Positions 27,601-42,600 of a DNA stretch of 64,000 nt are shown here, one piece after another. Source of the stretch: Sinotaia quadrata (lineage: Eukaryota; Mollusca; Gastropoda; Architaenioglossa; Viviparidae). The stretch is from contig CM054179.1 in the NCBI GenBank assembly GCA_028829895.1, positions 49,435,391-49,499,390 of the forward strand, in the 5' to 3' direction. The notes under the pieces are model-generated. The model ran no database searches and was not told the origin of the DNA. It saw only the letters and a program-made list of their open reading frames with translations. A program made the translations under genes and the position numbers. Numbering within the stretch: position 1 is the stretch's first letter; every line of letters begins with the position of its first letter.

Positions 27601-30600
27601 ATATTTTTAATTGATGTATTTTTGTATGATGAATAATGTTATTGTATTTGTGTACTTTGCAATTTATGTGTGTGTGAATGCTTTTTCTGAAGCCCGCCAA
27701 CACAGATTTTATTTTATTAAAGGTTTAATTCTTTAGATTATATATATGAAAAGATCTGTATATTAAAGTATAATTAAAGTAGTTTCACTATATATTTGAA
27801 TTATTATGTAATTGTTAGGCATATAGCTATAACTGATAGTGGAAAGCAAGTAAAGAAACACAAAAGTTATTTTTAGAAGCCTTCCCACACTAGATTTTCA
27901 TTTTCATAACCCGTGGGCTTCGGGGAGGGCCGCTCCCATAGGATATAATGAGCGTGTGTGGTTTGAGTGACTACAATTAGAGTCACTCAAAGTCTCGGCA
28001 TTGGTAGCAGAACTATTAAGAGTGTCTGCCTCTGAGTCGTCCTTGGTCGTCTGTTGGCGGTGTGTCGCCTAAATAAAGATCCTATGAAAATGTAAAACAC
28101 GTGTTGCGTGTTCTGCCTCTCTCCTGCTGTGGCTGCCGTAGCGGTATTGTCTGCTTGTCTGTCTTATCATCATCGTCATCGTTCATCCAGTCATCTCCTC
28201 GCATCCTAGAGTGACCCATATGACGAACAACTACAACAACCACACTCGATCCATCCACAACAAAATTGGCACTGCGAGCAGGATGGGCCCAAAGGGTGCG
28301 AGGAATGGCCAAACAACATTTTCCGGCTGGACAGACGGACGGCAGCCATTAACATCATAGCAGAGAGGGACGGCAGTGGCAGCCGACATGGCCCTGACAG
28401 CACACCGCATGGCACTAACAACACGCCGACGACCATCCATCGCGGCACGACGGACGCCAACTTCATGGCAGAGAGGGACGGCAGTGGCAGCCGACATGGC
28501 CCTGACAGCACACCGCATGGCGCTGACAACACGCTGACGACCATCCTTCGTGGCATGACGGACGCCAGATATCACCAACAGCAGCAAAAAAAAAAACGGT
28601 CAGGACAAGCTAAAGACGTATTTTTCACTCAACTACATAAATCACAAACTTTGTGCCCTTTGTTAAAAAGGTATGGACGGTATTAGACATTTTTTTAGAA
28701 AGAAGAAGAATGGAACAACAAAAAATGTGTCACAAACATTTGCTTTATTTGAAAGACACAAAGTGACTTTTTTAGTGCTAGTACTTAGTGTAGATTTTAA
28801 ATTTTAATTTGTATGTTTATGTGATTATTTTAGTTGGAAATTTTTAGGCTAAAATGTGCAGCATTAGAAAGTTGTATTGAATATGATCAAGTTTTTTTTT
28901 AAAAAAAAAAAGAGAAAGAATATATAGATATTTAGATGTTTTATTGAAATTGTGCTAAATTCGGGCGTGTATTTATTTTGCTGTGTGATGTTACTGCATA
29001 GGTATTGGAATGTAAGTTTTTGTGGCAATACCTATTTTGTTAAGTAAGAACTTATGTCCCGTGTGGTAATACAGTTTGTAGTTTTATTTTTGTATCTTTG
29101 TTTTAGAGTTTCGCTGGGTTAGGAATTTGGAATTCCTTGGCTAGCCCTAGTTCATCACTGAGGTTTGGCAAAAGATAGTTTGCATCCTAGTGAGTGGTCT
29201 ATGTGTTGCTAGCTTTAGTCAGGTCACTGTGGACGCTGGCTGGAAAGCGTTTCTCTTGTTACGTGTTGTCGCGTCTGATTAGATGTGTAGTAAATATTTG
29301 TTTATCCATATTGAGTATTTGTAAGTAAGAGCGAATGGGCTGAGATGGGTGCACATGTGATGTTAAGTCTCTTTGTTTGTTGGATGTAGTATGATGGTGC
29401 AATTAGAGTAGCGTTATAGGAAACCTACGTGTACTGGAGCCAGGGTGCTCGGAAGGTATTTATTTTGGTTACTTCTTTGGTTCTTTTTTGACAGCTGATA
29501 TGCTGCAGTTTTGTTTAAATATTGCTCTCAAGGTAGGTGCACAAGAGGGGAGGAGCTTAAAAGCACCCTGCTTGTCTGCACTGGCGTCAAGCCCCTTGAG
29601 GTTTGCAATATAGGTTTTAAAGGAGCAGGAGGAAGCTCCAGGAAAGTTTTGGTGAGTTGACAGCTGTGATGCTGTATTGATTTTGTGAGTATTATACATT
29701 GCTCTTAGAGGTTATGTAGCAGTGAGGGGAGGAGCCTAAAAGCAACCCCATTGTTCTACATTGTGCGTAAAGCAACTCTGGTTTAGCAGATGTGATCAGA
29801 AGTCTCGGTAGTGGTATAAAGCATTGGATGGACAGAATTCAAAAGTAACCATAGAACATTTCTTGTATTTAAAGGTTTCCATTCGAGATTGTTAAAATAG
29901 TACAACTTTAGTATGTTTAGTGATTTGTTTGTTGACTTTTTGGTGTGCTAGACCTTCGAATCATGGAGGACCATGATTATTTTTAGTAGGGGGGAATAAT
30001 GTAGCCCTTGTTAGTTTAGGTATTTGTGTGTCATCGTGTATGTATGTGTATAGTCGCATCCCCACGCTCTGCAGCAAAGTAGGTCATCGGCCGCTAGTTT
30101 GAATCACCTGGCGTGGTCTGCTAACAGCTATATAGTAATGTGTATGACTGTGCCATTGAGTGCATATTTTTATTGTTTATGATTATTCCCTTTGTTTTAA
30201 AGCGCGCGCTATATTGACGCTAGCTGTGTTAGAGTATGTGTTTTTATTGTTATATATTGTTTTAGGTAGTTAGTAATTGACGTTGGTATTTATATAGTTA
30301 GAAAGGAAATAGTTTATATTTTTAATTGATGTATTTTTGTATGATGAATAATGTTATTGTATTTGTGTACTTTGCAATTTATGTGTGTGTGAATGCTTTT
30401 TCTGAAGCCCGCCAACACAGATTTTATTTTATTAAAGGTTTAATTCTTTAGATTATATATATGAAAAGATCTGTATATTAAAGTATAATTAAAGTAGTTT
30501 CACTATATATTTGAATTATTATGTAATTGTTAGGCATATAGCTATAACTGATAGTGGAAAGCAAGTAAAGAAACACAAAAGTTATTTTTAGAAGCCTTCC

Positions 30601-33600
30601 CACACTAGATTTTCATTTTCATAACCCGTGGGCTTCGGGGAGGGCCGCTCCCATAGGATATAATGAGCGTGTGTGGTTTGAGTGACTACAATTAGAGTCA
30701 CTCAAAGTCTCGGCATTGGTAGCAGAACTATTAAGAGTGTCTGCCTCTGAGTCGTCCTTGGTCGTCTGTTGGCGGTGTGTCGCCTAAATAAAGATCCTAT
30801 GAAAATGTAAAACACGTGTTGCGTGTTCTGCCTCTCTCCTGCTGTGGCTGCCGTAGCGGTATTGTCTGCCTTATCATCATCGTCATCGTTCATCCAGTCA
30901 TCTCCTCGCATCCTAGAGTGACCCATATGACGAACAACTACAACAACCACACTCGATCCATCCACAACAGGAAGTAAAAGTACTTTGTGAAGTTATTGAA
31001 ATAGTGAGCTAAAACAAACAAACTTCTGCTACATAAATTAATTATAGTTCGATCGTATGAAAAATATACAAGAGCAAGATGAGATGATAGCCAGATTGCT
31101 GCATAACAGCATTAAATCACCTTTATCTTCATCAACAGTAACCGGGCTGATAGAGATTATGAAAAAATATTTAGACAAATATTTAGGCACACAGGATTCA
31201 TCCAAACATTGGCGGTTAAATCTGAAAAATTTCTGAGAAAGAGAAACTTCATCATACCTAAAGTAGTAGTACTAGTACAATATGTAGTAAAATATGCTGT
31301 TGTAAATACAAACTGGAGCCATAAAGATGGAAATCTTCGAAGTATTTCACTTTGAAAAAGTGGATGTAAATGCTGGGAGTAGTAACTGTAAGTTGGGGTG
31401 GGGAAGTGGGTGGTGGCAGGGGTCTCGTTCTGTAAGAAATGTAGATTTTCTGATTATATAAATGAGGAAAATGATTAACTTAAAGTGCTTCATTTTTAAA
31501 CTCCAGCAGAGACTGAGGGTTTAAGTTTACAGCTGAATGAGGATGAGCACAAGCTCTATTAATTTTTAATTCCATAGTACAAGAAATAAGAGACAGCTAA
31601 TAGTTCTGGTCCCATAAAAAGCATACTAGATATTTCAGCTCTGCAGTAAACCATAACCGAGGTTTTCAAATCAACATGATTTTTTTGTATTAATTCATGA
31701 TATAGATCCTTATTTCTCAAACAAGACATAAACACACTTTTAATAATAAAACACAAATAAGACTCTACCCCCCATGCTCTCAATCTCATCCTCAATTTAC
31801 AAGGATCAATCAGTGGGCATTTTAAACATAATAAATTGAATTTTTAATTTAAAAAAAAATAAATTTATATATGTAAGGAACAACTTTGTCAAGCAATTGA
31901 AAATATACAAATGCACTTACTTTGATATGGTATCAAAAATTAAAGCTATCTCTCTAGGTGTGGCAGCAGTTACCCCAATGATGATATCCAATATTTCCTG
32001 CAGTGCTTCTGGTGCAAGAATCCTGTTAGGTTTGGATGTGGTTGCAAAGAGCACAATCATGGACAGAGCACAGAATGGTGGCTTCTTGATCAATGCCACA
32101 AGTTCAGCACAGCCTTCAATCGTAATAGACTCCAGCAAATGGTTGAGTGTGTCTATGAGTATCTCCATCGTCAAACCATGAGTCCTGAAAGAATTACTTT
32201 AGTGCTAACTAATACTAAAACAGCTTTCAAATACATATATGAAAGTTCAAAATGATCTATATGAGTGATGATGTTACCATTACAGTCTCAGTACTGTGCT
32301 AAACAGTCTGAGTAATGATATTACCAGTGGAGTCTTGTTATTTGTGCTAAACAGTCTGAGTGATGATATTACCAGTGGAGTCTTGTTATTAGTGCTAAAC
32401 AGTCTGAGTGATGATATTACCAGTGGAGTCTTGTTATTTGTGCGAAACAGTCTGAGTGATGATATTACCAATGGAGTCTTGTTATTTGTGCTAAACAGTC
32501 TGAGTGATGATATTACCAATTGAGTCTTGTTATTTGTGCTAAACAGTCTGAGTGATGATATTACCAGTAGAGTCTTGTTATTTGTGCTAAACAGTCTGAG
32601 TGATGATATTACCAATGGAGTCTTGTTATTTGTGCTAAACAGTTTGAATGATGATGCTATCAGTGGAGACTCATTTATTTGTGCTAAACAGTCTGAGTAA
32701 AGATATAGCCAGTAGAGTCTTAAGTCATTTGTGTTAAAAAGAACTGAGATAACCTACAATATATATATATATTAAGATATGGCAAATGATATCTTAAATC
32801 ACACACAAAAAAATTCTTAACATAAAAAGCTTAGTTAAGAAGAAGAATGCATAGAAAAAGAATGCAAATAATGAAAAGAAGAATGCAAAGAAGAATAAAA
32901 TATTATTTAAAATGTACAGAACCCATGAACCATATGAACAACAGTAATAATAATAATTAATTAATAACTTGTATAACAGCAGTAAAAAGTAGTGATGAAA
33001 AATTAGATAACTTTCACTGTATAAATATATCACAGTTAAATCTGGCAAATTGACATTTAATAAAAGTACATCTAAAATCAAACCAGCCAAACTGGCATCA
33101 TTTTGATATTCAACATAAACACTCACAATATTAATTTGACATTTAATAAAACATATTCACAGTCAAACCTGGGGAAAGTACCCTTTTTACATTTCCATAA
33201 TCAAATTAGACAAAATATGAATTTCGACAATTAATGAAAACATATTCATAGCCAAACCAGATAAAATATGCCAGTTTCACATTTATAAAATATTACATCC
33301 TTAAACAAATCAAGTCAAGTAAAAATAAAATTGTCATTTTAACCTTTTAATAAAAATATCTGTTCTCAAACTAGCCCAAAATGCATCATTTAACTTTTAA
33401 TAACCAATCAATGCAGAATCTTTCAAACAGTCCCTCTATTACTACTATTCTGTATAGTTTAAATCCCTTCAGTCACCACTAAAAGATATGATCTGGGTAT
33501 AACATGAAATAAAGATAGTTAATGAGCTACTGACTGTACATGAATGATCTCAAGCTATATGGTAAAATGAAAATGACATCAATTCTCTGATCAGTGCTAT

Positions 33601-36600
33601 CAGGAATTTCAGTGAGTACTTTCAGAAGAAATTCAGATGAAAAGTGTAAAAGATTTATCATCAAGTAAGGATATATCAAACCTACAGTGATTTCATAAAA
33701 AATAAATGATGTACAGAGAATGTGAAAAATTAATCAGATATCTTGTCAACTCAAAACAAACTAGAACTAATGAAACACAGGCCAGTAATGCATATGCTGT
33801 ACATGTAATCAGTTAACAAGGGATGTTATTGAAATGACAACAATACAGATCAATGAGCTAGCCAAACAAAATAACTGTAGATGGAAAATGGGAGGAAGAG
33901 GACACATGAACATCAAGGATGCTACTAAAGGAGAAGGCATAATTAAGCCTGCCAAAAACATCTGGTGTAATAAAGATAAGCCACTGACAGAATCAGTGAA
34001 ACTCTACTGATTATAGTTTATACCAAATATCACACACAAAATGACAAGAAAACGAGAATCAGCAAACATGTCAAGATAGCCTCCATGGCCAAAATGCAAA
34101 GCAAAGTGATGAAACACCAACAAGGAAGTTAACAAAGATGGCTGAGAAAGAGACAGGTTTAAAATTTGTCAAAACTGTGCACACTGCACTACTGTGCAAT
34201 ATCAAGCACTCAACACAAAATCCCCTAACAAAACTAATGAAGCTCATATGATATTAAATGTCAACTTTTCAAGAGTATGGGTGAATAAACAGAATGAATA
34301 CTACTCAGATGTCAATATCTAGTTGAAACAAAATATATCAGAATACCCATTGTGCAATATGATGGGGAATTCTCCCACATTTTTAAAATACATTTTCATA
34401 TTTTGATTCATGAGAAGCTATTTGTGGTTTGTATGATTTATAAATGTTATAATTTATATAAATTTTATTTTTGGAAGTTAAGTCCACAATGGACAAGGAT
34501 GAAGGGAGAAATTAATCTGTTGAGTGAGTAGTAGCTGCAGGGTAGGGATGTTAAAATTGTTATTATTGCCTGGATACAGGAACCTTGAACATTAGATCTG
34601 GAATCTGGGTTTGGGCCATGGATGGGTGTTATACAATTCTTATGCTGATGCAAATGTGAACTTGTTTTAGGATAGGTTGTATGTGTGCTAACAGAATGTA
34701 GGTTGGAAGGTGCAAGTAAGCCATGGATTTGAATTTAATTGGATCAGGAGTATGGGTAGAGACGGGTGTGGTTTCAATAATAAAACCACAAAAGAAATTC
34801 TATTCCTCACTCTTTGCAAGACGACTCTTTGGGCGAGTGTTGAGACTGAGCCCCTCTCTAGCACAGGTTGTATATGGAACAGGAGACCCTTAACTAGATA
34901 AGGGTTTTTCTTTTTGTCTCCTTCATGGTTCACTTTCTATCTTATTCTGAAATCTATGATGAGGGCTTTGGGTGCCTGATTCTGATGTACTTATGTCTTG
35001 TCCTATGGAGCGTCTACCAGAGTGATGTACCTCGTGTCAGCACCCTGAAGCTGAAGTTAAAGTCCTGATTGTGACAGTGACTACAGTGCAGCTTGAACTT
35101 GAGACTTTTAAATAAAAAATCACCGTATGATGAGAAACGAGGACATAATGTATTCTGCTTATTCTTTAAAGATTGTTAAACTTTTCCTTTTATTAACTGT
35201 TCACTCTTGCATATCTGTTAATGAAAGTTAAGTTCTTTGTTTGTACTTTATCGTAACTTGTAGGGATGGTATCATGATTATGTCTTGTTCTCTGTCTACC
35301 TCTACATCTATTTATGTACCTATTGTATAAAATCTATTAATTGGTTTAATACCTGAGTGGGGGCTGTGTGTTGAATTGAAATTGGAACATTCTCATATCA
35401 GCATAACCGTTGCAGTTATGCATATATAACTAGTGGTCCATACTTTGCATCGGTATGCATTGGCACTTGTGGATGTTTTGTATCATAACTGATGCTAATA
35501 TTGATGTGATTCATTATTACAAAGACACCCCAGAGTACAGCAGTGACACAAGGATTGGCACAAATCCTATAAAGGAATCTGTTGAGAACTGTAAAATCAA
35601 AACATCTGAAAGAGCAATGATATTTAAACCTGAGGCAATCATTGAAAAAGAAGTTAAAATACTGTGGGACTTTGAAATAAAAACAGACCACATAATTCCT
35701 ACATGAAAACTACAGCTGAGTCCAAAAAATTATTAAATGACAGCAATATAAAAACAAAAGAGCAGTCAAAGAATAAAAAATAATATGATATCAGATCAGA
35801 AATCCAGAAACTATAGGATGTAAGAGCCAAAGTAAAATCAGTGATAGTACTACAGATAGACCACAAGAGCAAAAGTTACCTGGATAAACTGCCAGGAAAC
35901 CATAGTCTTACCTCACTACCAAACATACTCTGAAAAACTTTGGATCAGGATTATGAAAGCAAGGTTCCCAGTCAACTGGGGTGGTCTGAGCCCAGACTGT
36001 AGGTCCAGACATGGTCTTCAGCTCTGCTATATCAATCACAGCCCGAAACACTGGAGTCTCCTTGGTGACCACATTGACATGGCACAGGTTGCTTTTTTTT
36101 TCTTTGTTCTGTTTAACATCTTTTCCTGTCACCTTCTCATTTCAGTTTATGATAGGACATTTTGCTAAACTAATATATTTTAACTTTTGATGCATCATTA
36201 TTTTTAACTAGTTGTAGTAATTTAACATCTAGGCTTCAGTTGCTACATTTCTTTGGTTAGTCATGGTGGGGCTTTGGTTCTTCATTTGTGTTTATGCGTG
36301 TGCAGGCATGCGTGCACATGTGTATGTGTGTGTGTGTCAAAATGAACCTTAAGTCACAGTCAACTCAAGCAAGAAGAATATTACAAGTTTTGTTCATGAA
36401 TTTTGTATTGCACTTTTAAGTTTACAAAAAAATGAAAGTAAAATAGAAGGGAAAATGAGAAATGGGGAAAAAGTGAAAGAAAAACATGTACACATCCTAT
36501 ATTACCTGTTGATAAGTAGCAGAAGTTCATGTATACATTCCGGGGTCATGGTCTCACTCTCTCTGATAGCCATCAAGAATTTTTCCACTGACTCCAGGCT

Positions 36601-39600
36601 AGTATGCTCCAGCATAGGAAGGCCCTTTAAAAATTCCCGAAAAGATTCAGACAGCACAAACTTCTGTTCAACTGTAAGGACTTCTTCCGTGGAATTCTCT
36701 AAAGTGTTAGGACCAGAATTCAAGAAAAACATGAGTGTTATTAAAGTTTGAAAACATCTTCACCAAAATGTTTTTAAACCTAATTTATAATAAAACTTTG
36801 TTCTATGTTTATGCTGTACAACTAATCAGTTTTGTTACCCATAAATCATTCTGTTACATGTAGTATTATTATTCTTTGAGTCTTTACTTTAGATCTATAA
36901 ACATCAATTTTGGAAAGTGACGCCAATCTTACTATAACCCAGTTTTCTTTTTCCTATTTATCATTATTTCTCCCCCAATAACCCAAATTTTCTATTTTTT
37001 ATTTGATCAATTCACTATTGGGTACTCTCATTTTTTGCTAATTTTTATTTAATCATTTCTCTATTGAATATTCACATTTTTTCTAATTTTAATATTATCA
37101 TTTTTCTACTGACTACTTCCATTTTTTTATTTAAAAAAAATATCACTTCTCTACTGAGTACTCCCATTTTTTCTTTTTCTTTTAAATCATTTCTCAACCG
37201 AGTATTCCCATTTTTTTCAGCACAAATTTACTACGAAGCAAACCACTGAGAAAAATTAACACCAAACATAACCACTGATTCTCTTCCAACTAACTTACCA
37301 AAATATAACCACTGGTTCACTTCCAACAAATCAAACAACTATTGGTCTGCTTCCAACAAACTTACCAAAGCATAACCATTGATTCGCTTCTAACAAACTT
37401 ACAAAAGCATAAGACAACTTCACTCAAATATAACAATATATTTATACTCAGAAACATATTGTTTTAGCTTCTCTTAATGCTGAATAAATCCTCAAACTAC
37501 AAAGTTCTAGATCAAATTAATGAAGTGCACATCTTCATAAGGGTAAAGAAAAGTGAAGGTACTTCTAAAAGAGATTTTGTCATTCTTCAAAATGTAGAAG
37601 TTACTAATGGTGCGACATTAATGGCTGCTAACAATTTTTGTTTAGGATGTTTTCATTAAACCAATGCTGCAATCTTTATTCTCCAACATGCCAACAAACA
37701 AAAGCCAGACAGAAGAAATTGGGGTGGGGGTGGAGAAACCAAATGAACAAAACATTGTAAATGGTGAAAAGGAAAGTGAGTGTACCAATGCTGTAGAAAG
37801 TGTGATTACCACTTACTGATTGTTGCTGATTCTAGACTGATTTCAGTATTAAATAGATCATGCAAGCTTGTACCAATTTTCATCAAGAGGTCTTCACTTT
37901 CCTTGTTACAATATTCATAACTCAGTACAGAAGACAATTTTGGTTTTTTCTCTCTCCCTGAGGGACTTAATTCACTTCCAAAATCTGGTGAGTAAGAAAA
38001 ATAAAATATTTAAAAAATAAACTTCTATTCAAAGCTTAAAAGCAGAAAATTTAAAACATAACTACATACATTTAGGAACTCAGAAGTCAAAAGAACTGTT
38101 TATTTATTATTCTATTGTAATAAATGACACAAAATGCAGTAGAAAGAGTGATTTTTTCCTTCAAAAAATGAAGGCCATTGTATAAAAGGAATCCAGATTT
38201 TAGGGGAAATCTTTAAGGATACTTACTATACTTTTAAAAAATCTGATTAAAATCATGCATAAAAGCTATTCTAACATCTATAACATTATCTCTAAATATC
38301 CATAGAATTTGCACTGACTTAATAAAATAAATATTGTAATAATAAATAAAATACAACTCACCAAGTGATTCATGCTCAGAATCCGTAGCGCTCATTTTCT
38401 GAAAGAAATCACACAAAAGTTTTGTTCTTTGCCAAAATATACAGTCTGGCATGTGCACTGTTTAAAAGGGGGGCTGAGGACAGATATTTATATTCATTAC
38501 TAGAAGCACTGCACTAATAATATTACAGACAAAAAGAAAGAAATTAAATATGAACAGGAATTTTTCTAAGTAAACTAAGTTTTCCTTACGAGATGAACAT
38601 ACCTGAGGAATATCACAATTCCATGCAAGCTCTGGAGGCCAGATAAATAATAACCAAAATCAATCCTTACATCTTACTGCAGAAGCTAGGTATGGATTTG
38701 AAAAATTAGGACAACTTGGAGGGTTTATACATTTGCTCATATGATAAATAAAAGCCAGGAAATTTTTGTCTTTCCACACAACTAGATGAACATACTAAAG
38801 AACAAGAAACAATGGTGAGAATTTCTGTCATAAAATAACTAATAAGTATAATCCAATGTATAAGTATAAAAGTATAATCCAATGTGTAAAGTGCACATCA
38901 GTGAAATATCTAAAGGGAAAAAGCTAATCATGAGAGGAAAACGTGGGGCAAATGCTTGATTAGGGAGGTTAGAAGGTACAGTGAAGAAATCTCACAGAGA
39001 GAATTGACTAAAAGTAGGTATCTTAATCATTCCATCACCACCTAGATATCCTTCAGGGCCATATTCCTACAAATTATCAGTGAATGTTTTGGGTAAGCGC
39101 ACTGAGCACACTTACTTGACTCTAATAATTAGTTTTCTCACTGCAAAAACATCTCTAGCTAAAAGAACGAAGAATAAGTCTGGACTTAATGATTCTTTGA
39201 GAGTGATTTTCTTAAGTAATTTTTTATTGCCTTAAGACCTTCATAACAGAGTCGCTATATACTTCCAAAACTATCAGTGAAGGAGAGTTAACAATTGGCT
39301 GCATTGGAAGTCTATTCTTAGCTGGAAAAAATGGGTCTGCTGCAAACTTGAAGGAGCCACACCAAGATCAGTAATACTTAAGGAGTAGTAGACCAAACAG
39401 GCTTTTAACTTATTCTGCCCACTAAAGTCAAAGTTTTAAAAGTATGTACAATAGAAACCAGCTAATTCAATGCTGGTGGTAAAAAATATGGGATAATCCA
39501 AACAGGGCTTTTGAGGAAGAAATGTAAAAAGGATCAGAAAAATTATACATTTATTTGGTTTAGTAACAAAATCAAAATCAAGTAATTATATGGAAAGAAG

Positions 39601-42600
39601 CAAAGATAGTTATAAAACTTTTTAAAGTAAATTGTTACTATAATAGTATAAACTCGGCAAGTTATGAATGACAAACTGAAGAAAATTGAGACGATGCAGC
39701 AAAGTCCCTGCCAGTGTTGCATGAATGTGATGTCCATGGGCATGGCCTAGTTGTATTGCTCAACATGTCGACTTTGTCAAATGATGAGCCTTTCAATGTA
39801 AGGTGATTACTGTTTAGTTTTAGTATGACTTTTTCCCCAAGTACATGACATTCACTCAAATGTATATACTGTGCACACTGTGAAAGAATGATAGTATGTT
39901 TCAAACCTTCTCAAAATTATATGTTCATCAAATGGCCTAAAAAACTTCTCAAAATTATATGTTCATCAAATGGCCTAAAAAGAGCAATGTCAAGCCACCA
40001 TTGACTGATTAATTCAACCCCTTCAGCCATCGGAAGGTTGCTCTCTTACACCCCTGCAGCAAAAAGAATGAAAGAATTGACAAGGCTCAGTGTGTCATTT
40101 GTCTGCAGTCTATCTACCAATTTTGTAGTGACTGCTACCTGAAAATACATATAAGTTATTATATGACTGTCAATGACAGAAGAATGTTGTAGTACCTGCT
40201 GGCACTAGAGCACAACCATGTATGGGTTACTAAAGTAGAAATCCCAGCTTAAGTGATTATGTACTCCAGTATAAGGAAAATATATACCTTACTTTGGCTT
40301 GGTGACAATGACAGAAATGAATGGACCCATGTTATTTATCTAAAATAAAAAGTTTTAGATTCCATAATTATACAGCTATTACTTTAAAAATCTTAAATGA
40401 AAATATCTTTAATGATAATCCTGAAAACAAATTTTACAGATAGGCTAGGCTGGAGTGCTTGTTTTTAACAGATTCTATCAGTAAAGTAACCATAATAATA
40501 TCTGAGGTAATCTCATGACATTTGTAAATTTTTATAAAAAGATCTCTTTATGCTTTTTAAAATTATATAAATTATAACTATTAAAGCTTACAGGAAACAT
40601 AAATTTGCTTGATTTTCTCTTTGAAGACTGGATATCCATAAATGAATTTTCTAGGGTCTCTATCTGAAAGACAATTTGATTTTAAGTTATATGTAGAAAA
40701 ACTCACATCAAAAGGCATAGACATAGCACATGAAAAGTTATTAATATATAGAGAGAGATATATATAGAGAGATATATATAGAGAGATATATAGATATAGA
40801 TATAAGTAACACATAATAAGGCATTAACTCATTATATACATAGCATATATAAAAAGTATTAATCTATTATACAAAGAAACAGCACATGAAAAATATTTGA
40901 AGTAATATATAATTATGGCAATAACCCATCAGACAGAAAAAAAATGTTAAAAGTATTAATCTAGAAGTAGCATGCATAAAAAAGCATAAAAACATTATAC
41001 ACAGACCTAAGACAAAAAAAGATATTAATAATGCTTTCATAAATGTGTTAATGTAAATATGTATAATAGATTAATACCTTTTTGTGTGTTTATAATAATC
41101 ATTTAATGATTTTTTTTAATGTATGTTACTTCTATATACAATAGATTAATACCTTTTTACATGTTATGTCTGTGTTTAATGTATGAATGCCTTTTATGTG
41201 TTCTTCAGCTGTATCTCATTATACATAGATGCATTCAAAGGAATTAACCTATTATACATAGATGTACATGTAATACATACAAAGGCCATCAACATATTAT
41301 ACATAGATGTAATATATACAAAGATATTAACCTATTATATATAGAAGTAATACATATATAATGCATTATTTAATATAGAAAATGCATATAAAAAGGAATT
41401 GACTTATTATACATAGATGTAACAAACAAAAAGCCATTAACTTATTTTACACAGATTTAATATATAAAATGGAATTAACCTATTATACTTTATAGTAGGT
41501 AGTCCTGATGTTGTTTTGCAGGAATAGTGTTTAGTGCACAGATTTGGTGATTTTCTGTAGCAAAGTTTGATACTTTTAATACAATAATTTTTGGTGCAAC
41601 TTGGCTACTATTAAAGATCATTTCTTTATCTAACATACTGTAGTATTTATTTAATGTGACTTAAACCATGTTCTAAAGAAAAATAATTACACTTACTATG
41701 TGCTGGATGTGTCATTAAAAGTGGAGCCTTGTAGCCTTATGTCAATATGATCAAAAAATATGCTTTGGTTTAGATTTCATTTTGCATTTTGTAAATGAAG
41801 TTGTTTTTTTCTCTCCCATCACTTTGTAAATCTTCTATGTACAAATGTTTTCTTTGTATTTTTAAAACACAATTAAGTCAAAGGTGTTTTTTTTAGCTCT
41901 CTTGACAAATTACAATAAACAACATGGAGCAAGTTAAGTAATTAATTAATTAGCAACAAACCAATGATCTTGTCAAAACAGAGATCAGCAAAGGTAGAAA
42001 AATGTAACTTATATCATACTGCTTACAAATTAAAATTCAGAATAATCTGTTGAAATCAGTAAAAGTTTAACATTTGATATTTGTAAAGTCAAGCAACCCA
42101 TAATATTTATTTATATTTTTATCCAATTAATAATAATAAATCTCACCCTTTGAACAACATCATCCAAAGCCTGCTTAAGTAATCCCATATCGTTGGGAAG
42201 CACTACGCATGATGGTTTTCGAACAGACTGATTTTGACAAAGAAATGGAATTCTTTATTTATTCAAAAAACAACAGGAAAAGCAATCAAACTCATAAGCA
42301 ATCAATAGCAGCATTCAATTAGATACACGTAGTTCTAATATAAACTACTAACATTAATTCTGTAAGGGCAAATTAGAAAATTAACAATTATTATTATGCT
42401 AGACTGCTGCCATTTTAATCTAAAAGCGTGTACACTATATTCAGCTTCACTAGCCCAATCAATGTCCTTAATGTGACCAATCATGCTGCTAATATTAACA
42501 TAAATAATGTTTATATTTATAACTCATATGTTCAATTTTACAATCCACTTGCAAATAGCCAGTTCTTCACCATCCAAAGCAAATTATTTGGGCAGCTGAC

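Larger units (their letters stand above)
27285..30969 (+). mobile_element. Non-autonomous LTR retrotransposon, element 2 (young copy)
   Basis: 5' LTR 27285-28262 and 3' LTR 30000-30969 flank a 1.74 kb internal region with a PBS at 28267-28284, two copies of the GC-rich 108-bp repeat, one antisense ORF and a polypurine tract just before 30000. The target site GGAA is duplicated at 27281-27284 and 30970-30973. The LTRs look almost identical by eye (a few substitutions and one 8-bp gap), so insertion was recent. It has no gag or pol and sits in intron 8 of gene A, antisense to the gene. Confidence 0.92.

Noticed and set aside
35908..36132. Minus-strand ORF ending at a strong donor (GTGAG|GTAAGA) in intron 7 of gene A
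   Set aside because: No acceptor gives the phase 2 that exons 7 and 8 require; perhaps a fragment of another gene or repeat.
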